DNA of 64,000 nt, taken from assembly GCA_023662865.1 (NCBI GenBank), contig JAMPIK010000010.1, forward strand, positions 1 to 64,000, in the 5' to 3' direction. The position numbers and the translations under genes were made by a program. This DNA is from Prevotella sp. GTDB lineage: Bacteria > Bacteroidota > Bacteroidia > Bacteroidales > Muribaculaceae. The notes below the pieces were generated by a model. It was given only the letters and a program-made list of their open reading frames with translations, searched no databases and was not told the DNA's origin. Below, piece after piece: positions 63,343 through 64,000 of the stretch; positions within the stretch are counted from its first letter, which is position 1; every line of letters begins with the position of its first letter.

Positions 63343-64000
63343 ATGGCTCCCGAAGATATTAACATAGAGGATATTCAACGATTCTATAATTCTGATGCAT
63401 TGCATAGGCTACAAAGTCTTATGTGTCGCGAATCGTTGTTGGAAATATGTAGAATGCGCACGTGGGAAACTGCTCACAGTGCCTTTCTTAAATGGCTTTT
63501 TACAAATGAGGAGTTCAACAGGTTGCCACTTTCTCCGATAGTAACCCTTCTCCGTTTATATGCAGCAAACGCATATATTCAGGACTCACCGAACAAACAG
63601 TTTGCAAAACCGGAACTCTTGGAGAAACTATTATCCGGAGGTATTAAAAGCGTTACAAGTGTTGTTGGTGGAGTTGAATTATCAACCAGTAACAAAAGGA
63701 GGATTGACATTCAACTGTCATTGAAATATTTAGACAATTCAGTACAAAAAGAGATTCGGATATGTGTTGAAAACAAGATGTTTTCAAAGGAACACACGGA
63801 CCAGTGCGCTGAATACTATAACCATTACGAGCAATTATCAGATAACATCCCGACATTGTTCATTTTCCTATCCCCGGATAGCAGTAATGTAACGAAAGAT
63901 CCGCACTATGTCCACCTCCTTTATCAAGAATTATACGACAGTGTATTATATCCCCTATACAAACATTATAGAGGACACCATAGCAAACGAGCAATATTCT
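63343..64000 (+). CDS. PD-(D/E)XK superfamily nuclease, partial
   Basis: The frame from ATG 63343 stays open to the window edge (219 codons, 3' end outside). Early residues ETAHSAFLKWLF fit the opening of the PD-(D/E)XK nuclease family often found in Bacteroidetes accessory regions. The catalytic core is visible as an aspartate in RRIDIQLSL and then ICVENKMFSKEHTDQCAEYY, whose E-N-K matches the E-x-K element. TLFIFLSPD is the following strand. It probably cleaves DNA or RNA in a defence or regulatory setting. It sits beside an unknown 61-residue gene and an HTH gene. Confidence 0.8.
   Translation, partial: MAPEDINIEDIQRFYNSDALHRLQSLMCRESLLEICRMRTWETAHSAFLKWLFTNEEFNRLPLSPIVTLLRLYAANAYIQDSPNKQFAKPELLEKLLSGGIKSVTSVVGGVELSTSNKRRIDIQLSLKYLDNSVQKEIRICVENKMFSKEHTDQCAEYYNHYEQLSDNIPTLFIFLSPDSSNVTKDPHYVHLLYQELYDSVLYPLYKHYRGHHSKRAIF

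Noticed and set aside
1..64000. CRISPR arrays, tRNA and rRNA genes
   Set aside because: No regularly spaced direct repeats with spacers were seen, and the intergenic gaps do not hold a recognisable tRNA or rRNA.

Overview
The window looks like a piece of a Bacteroidales chromosome, plausibly Muribaculaceae or a close relative. The supports are a SusC/SusD/SusE/SusF-type glycan locus, 2-oxoacid:ferredoxin oxidoreductase KorAB, the Bacteroidetes TGS-kinase fusion, MraY and FtsW with Bacteroidetes-type extra segments, and promoters of the form TTTG-N19/20-TAnnTTTG. I assigned no tRNA, rRNA or CRISPR array.

Layout. (1) 1-2.7 kb: a decayed mobile element with three tandem tyrosine recombinases on the minus strand: one intact, one frameshifted, one cut to its N-terminus. 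It abuts a truncated DNA methyltransferase start. (2) 3.1-10.5 kb: a susCDEF-like operon on the minus strand. Its leader carries two perfect palindromes, and a divergent candidate small RNA lies beside it. (3) 11.0-12.9 kb: rnpA-yidD-tatD and a secreted protein. (4) 13-22 kb, plus strand: ruvB, a GH31 glucosidase, a leucine-rich-repeat surface protein, trmB, mrp, a nucleoside kinase and a Fur-family regulator. (5) 22-26.9 kb, minus strand: pdxB, a membrane protein, purD and an RlmL-like methyltransferase. (6) 26.9-27.2 kb: a 338-bp MITE-like element with 34-bp perfect terminal repeats. (7) 27.2-42.6 kb, minus strand: the division and cell wall (dcw) cluster rsmH-ftsL-ftsI-murE-mraY-murD-ftsW-murG-murC-ftsQ-ftsA-ftsZ, without mraZ at its head. 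A structured leader and a 17-bp palindrome precede rsmH. (8) 42.7-52.4 kb: a glycosyltransferase, then ybeY-mnmG-apt-uvrC-recO-rnr, with a parS-like site between mnmG and apt. (9) 52.4-53.6 kb: a degenerate IS200/IS605-type transposase gene and a HigBA toxin-antitoxin pair. (10) 53.7-61.7 kb: an NrtR-like Nudix regulator, an outer-membrane barrel, a CotH-kinase protein, korAB, a Crp/Fnr regulator and deoC. (11) 61.7-64 kb: an accessory tail with a structured non-coding stretch, an HTH protein, a 61-residue unknown and a PD-(D/E)XK nuclease that runs off the window.

The sus-like proteins should bind and import an alpha-glucan-like oligosaccharide, and the GH31 enzyme 3.6 kb away could hydrolyse it. 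The dcw block makes lipid II and builds the divisome. The most interesting signals are non-coding: the susC leader palindromes with the divergent small-RNA candidate, the rsmH leader, the parS-like site, the MITE with two solo ends, two apparently leaderless promoters, and the repeats ahead of the nuclease.
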